A program made the translations under genes and the position numbers. From NCBI GenBank assembly GCA_003520455.1, contig DOUV01000557.1:1-6274 (forward strand): a DNA stretch of 6,274 nt, read 5' to 3'. The stretch's first letter is position 1, and each line of letters begins with the position of its first letter. The DNA comes from Chloroflexota bacterium (GTDB taxonomy: Bacteria > Chloroflexota > Anaerolineae > Ardenticatenales > Ardenticatenaceae). Shown piece by piece: positions 6,101-6,274 of the stretch. The notes below the pieces were generated by a model. That model saw only the letters and a list, made by a program, of their open reading frames with translations. It made no database searches and was not told where the DNA came from.

Positions 6101-6274
6101 TTCACTGCGACCCAGGCACTGCCATTCCAGCGCAGCAGTGTGGCCGTCTGGTCGTCCTCGACATAGACCGCATAGTTGGCCGTTAGTTGGTCCTGGTTCT
6201 CGGCCGGCAGGTGGATGGTCGGCTGGGCGCCGGCATAGGGATTGTGAGCCGTCGTCGTCCCCCCGCTGCCGGTG
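3187..6274 (-). CDS. Large secreted multidomain surface protein (Ig-like, MBG-like), 5'-partial
   Basis: The frame is open from the right edge (first full codon at 6273) to TAG at 3187-3189, giving 1028 visible residues; the N-terminus and signal peptide lie outside. GTG 6105 is in frame but lies inside a repeat and is not a credible start. In visible-fragment numbering: residues 1-200 include AVYVEDDQTATLLRWNGSAW and an unrecognised region; DANLDGQPD (202-210) resembles a Ca-binding dockerin/thrombospondin-3 loop; 219-299 is DUF11-like (VNYTVVYTNAGTVPATG); 324-616 holds about three Ig-like domains, each with DRFGN, DGVGN or DRAGN; 621-776 holds two MBG-like domains (VYGTALSETQLNATA; YDGTPKAVTV); 780-878 is a beta-rich spacer; 882-1028 is a C-terminal domain with GGFVTGGGWI, FVSKYKKG and YKGSGTING. 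Cysteine pairs 368/380 and 462/471 could form disulfides. No LPXTG or membrane anchor ends it. The likely role is extracellular adhesion or envelope structure; no catalytic motif is seen. Confidence 0.9.
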   Translation of the reverse strand, partial: TGSGGTTTAHNPYAGAQPTIHLPAENQDQLTANYAVYVEDDQTATLLRWNGSAWVAVNSDQLSVNSGDTVHCPLFTDYCSLVTDIYLPFSLLGITDPTAAALKLVAFATEEDGLRLWAAMPDKNPLNSPRVLNPVAAAFAPSDLTLTQHYAWSSLSSGVLPNQGQFVDTDVRVTITPSQPAVQAAYLADQFFGLLTPDQRLDANLDGQPDVSLPQDEQPFPLHAGQTVNYTVVYTNAGTVPATGTELDLRAYGALRFGGGSTTSVVLPAIAPGGSGTLQFSATADGSAAAGEINAVLTDATHGAYDWVWLLHPVDIAPPEGLAITLPERLAHPSLNIVTGVAHDAAGVPTIELEVKALPSGVTTTITCPQAFPDDGTWSCQWDAGKSTNVDWFELRARATDRFGNVSAWTGPRPVDFDDTPPVVTLEPQVELALLAPSMPQGELLLRGELQDDFQVGELAICVDQSYGPGCSQVTVTSGTGVTGTWASTLLVTEQGDGLTHTLALYGTDGVGNRMTEPLTRTYTVDTVPPALAVTSVVTTPVASLTGTVSDGGGVSEVYIRVAQPDGTSYSAIARRDGTAWAYTLVPKQAGLHLLTVEAADRAGNISRQEVPITITSVKVTPTILWDNPADIVYGTALSETQLNATAEFNDVRVSGVFAYTPPAGTVLNAGDNQTLHVDFTPDDTANYTGASKDVTINVLKASASITITLDDLTQMYDGTPKAVTVETSPLALSGVTVSYNGSPTAPTDPGEYTVIASLDNLNYWAPDATGTLVIAPREATVTYTGETVIPAGSTLDLAATVVQTSTGTLADLALAQVRYDVKSTDGTLVGTVVGNVDQASASTATLDGLSTNVYVIEVTVVGGYFTSPPESALLAVYDPSGGFVTGGGWIISPPGAYVADPTLTGRANFAFVSKYKKGADVPTGVTSFEFQTAGLKFHSDSYEWLVVAGARAQYKGSGTINGAGDFGFMLTAIDGQIKGGGGSDKFRIKIWDKNNGDTIVYDNQIGDDDDADPTTVIGGGSIVIHAR
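6031..6107. repeat. 77-bp palindrome of eleven 7-bp units, inside the surface-protein gene
   Basis: On the plus strand CAGT recurs at 6031, 6038, 6045, 6052, 6059 and 6066, and its complement ACTG at 6076, 6083, 6090, 6097 and 6104, each series with an exact 7-bp period. Six CAGTNNN heptads are followed by five NNNACTG heptads, making 77 bp with no remainder. The ends pair well: CAGTGAACAGTAATC (6031-6045) matches the complement of 6093-6107 at 14 of 15 positions, and the interior pairs imperfectly. Short heptameric tandem repeats are known from cyanobacteria (STRR sequences), and similar CAGTGAACAGT-type palindromes occur in other bacteria; kinship is inferred. The element is translated as residues 57-81 of the visible fragment (VNSDQLSVNSGD... 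to ...DYCSL), adding two cysteines. No target duplication is evident. Confidence 0.85.

Noticed and set aside
6031..6107. CRISPR-like array
   Set aside because: Units are only 7 bp with inverted polarity in the second half, with no spacers of 30-40 bp and no cas genes. It is a palindromic heptad repeat, not a CRISPR.

Overview
The window looks like chromosomal DNA from a GC-rich bacterium, most likely a member of the Chloroflexota. That assignment is an inference from protein style only: a very large Ig/MBG-type secreted protein, and a run of small membrane proteins next to a deazaflavin-type nitroreductase and a short-chain dehydrogenase. No rRNA, tRNA, CRISPR array or transposase gene is visible.

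Left part, plus strand (212-2848): a tightly packed cluster that reads as one transcription unit. It starts with a 77-residue unknown protein, followed by a possible 44-residue ORF, a five-helix membrane protein (DUF2269-like), a deazaflavin (F420)-dependent nitroreductase-family protein, a four-helix small membrane protein, and a classical NADP-type SDR oxidoreductase. Genes overlap or are separated by at most about 25 bases, and most have a good Shine-Dalgarno sequence inside the end of the preceding gene. Directly in front of the first start codon is a perfect 25-bp dyad (182-206) that looks like an operator. Farther upstream is an 11-bp direct repeat with a 22-bp period. The cluster looks like a small, regulated redox/membrane unit of unknown purpose.

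Middle (2849-3186): an intergenic stretch between convergent genes. It holds a strong hairpin (3137-3169) that fits a terminator for the minus-strand gene, and GC-rich sequence whose minus strand reads as Pro/Thr-rich and Gly-rich peptide fragments, possibly eroded coding sequence.

Right part, minus strand (6274-3187): the 3' 3.1 kb of a large gene for a secreted multidomain surface protein. Visible modules include a Ca-binding-like DxNxDGxxD loop, a DUF11-like domain, about three Ig-like domains, two MBG-like domains and a C-terminal beta-rich domain. The reading frame is open through the window edge, so the true start lies outside. A 77-bp palindrome made of exactly eleven 7-bp units (6031-6107) lies inside this gene and is translated in frame. 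Of the six possible readings of that element, only the one used here lacks a stop codon. This is the most unusual feature of the window.
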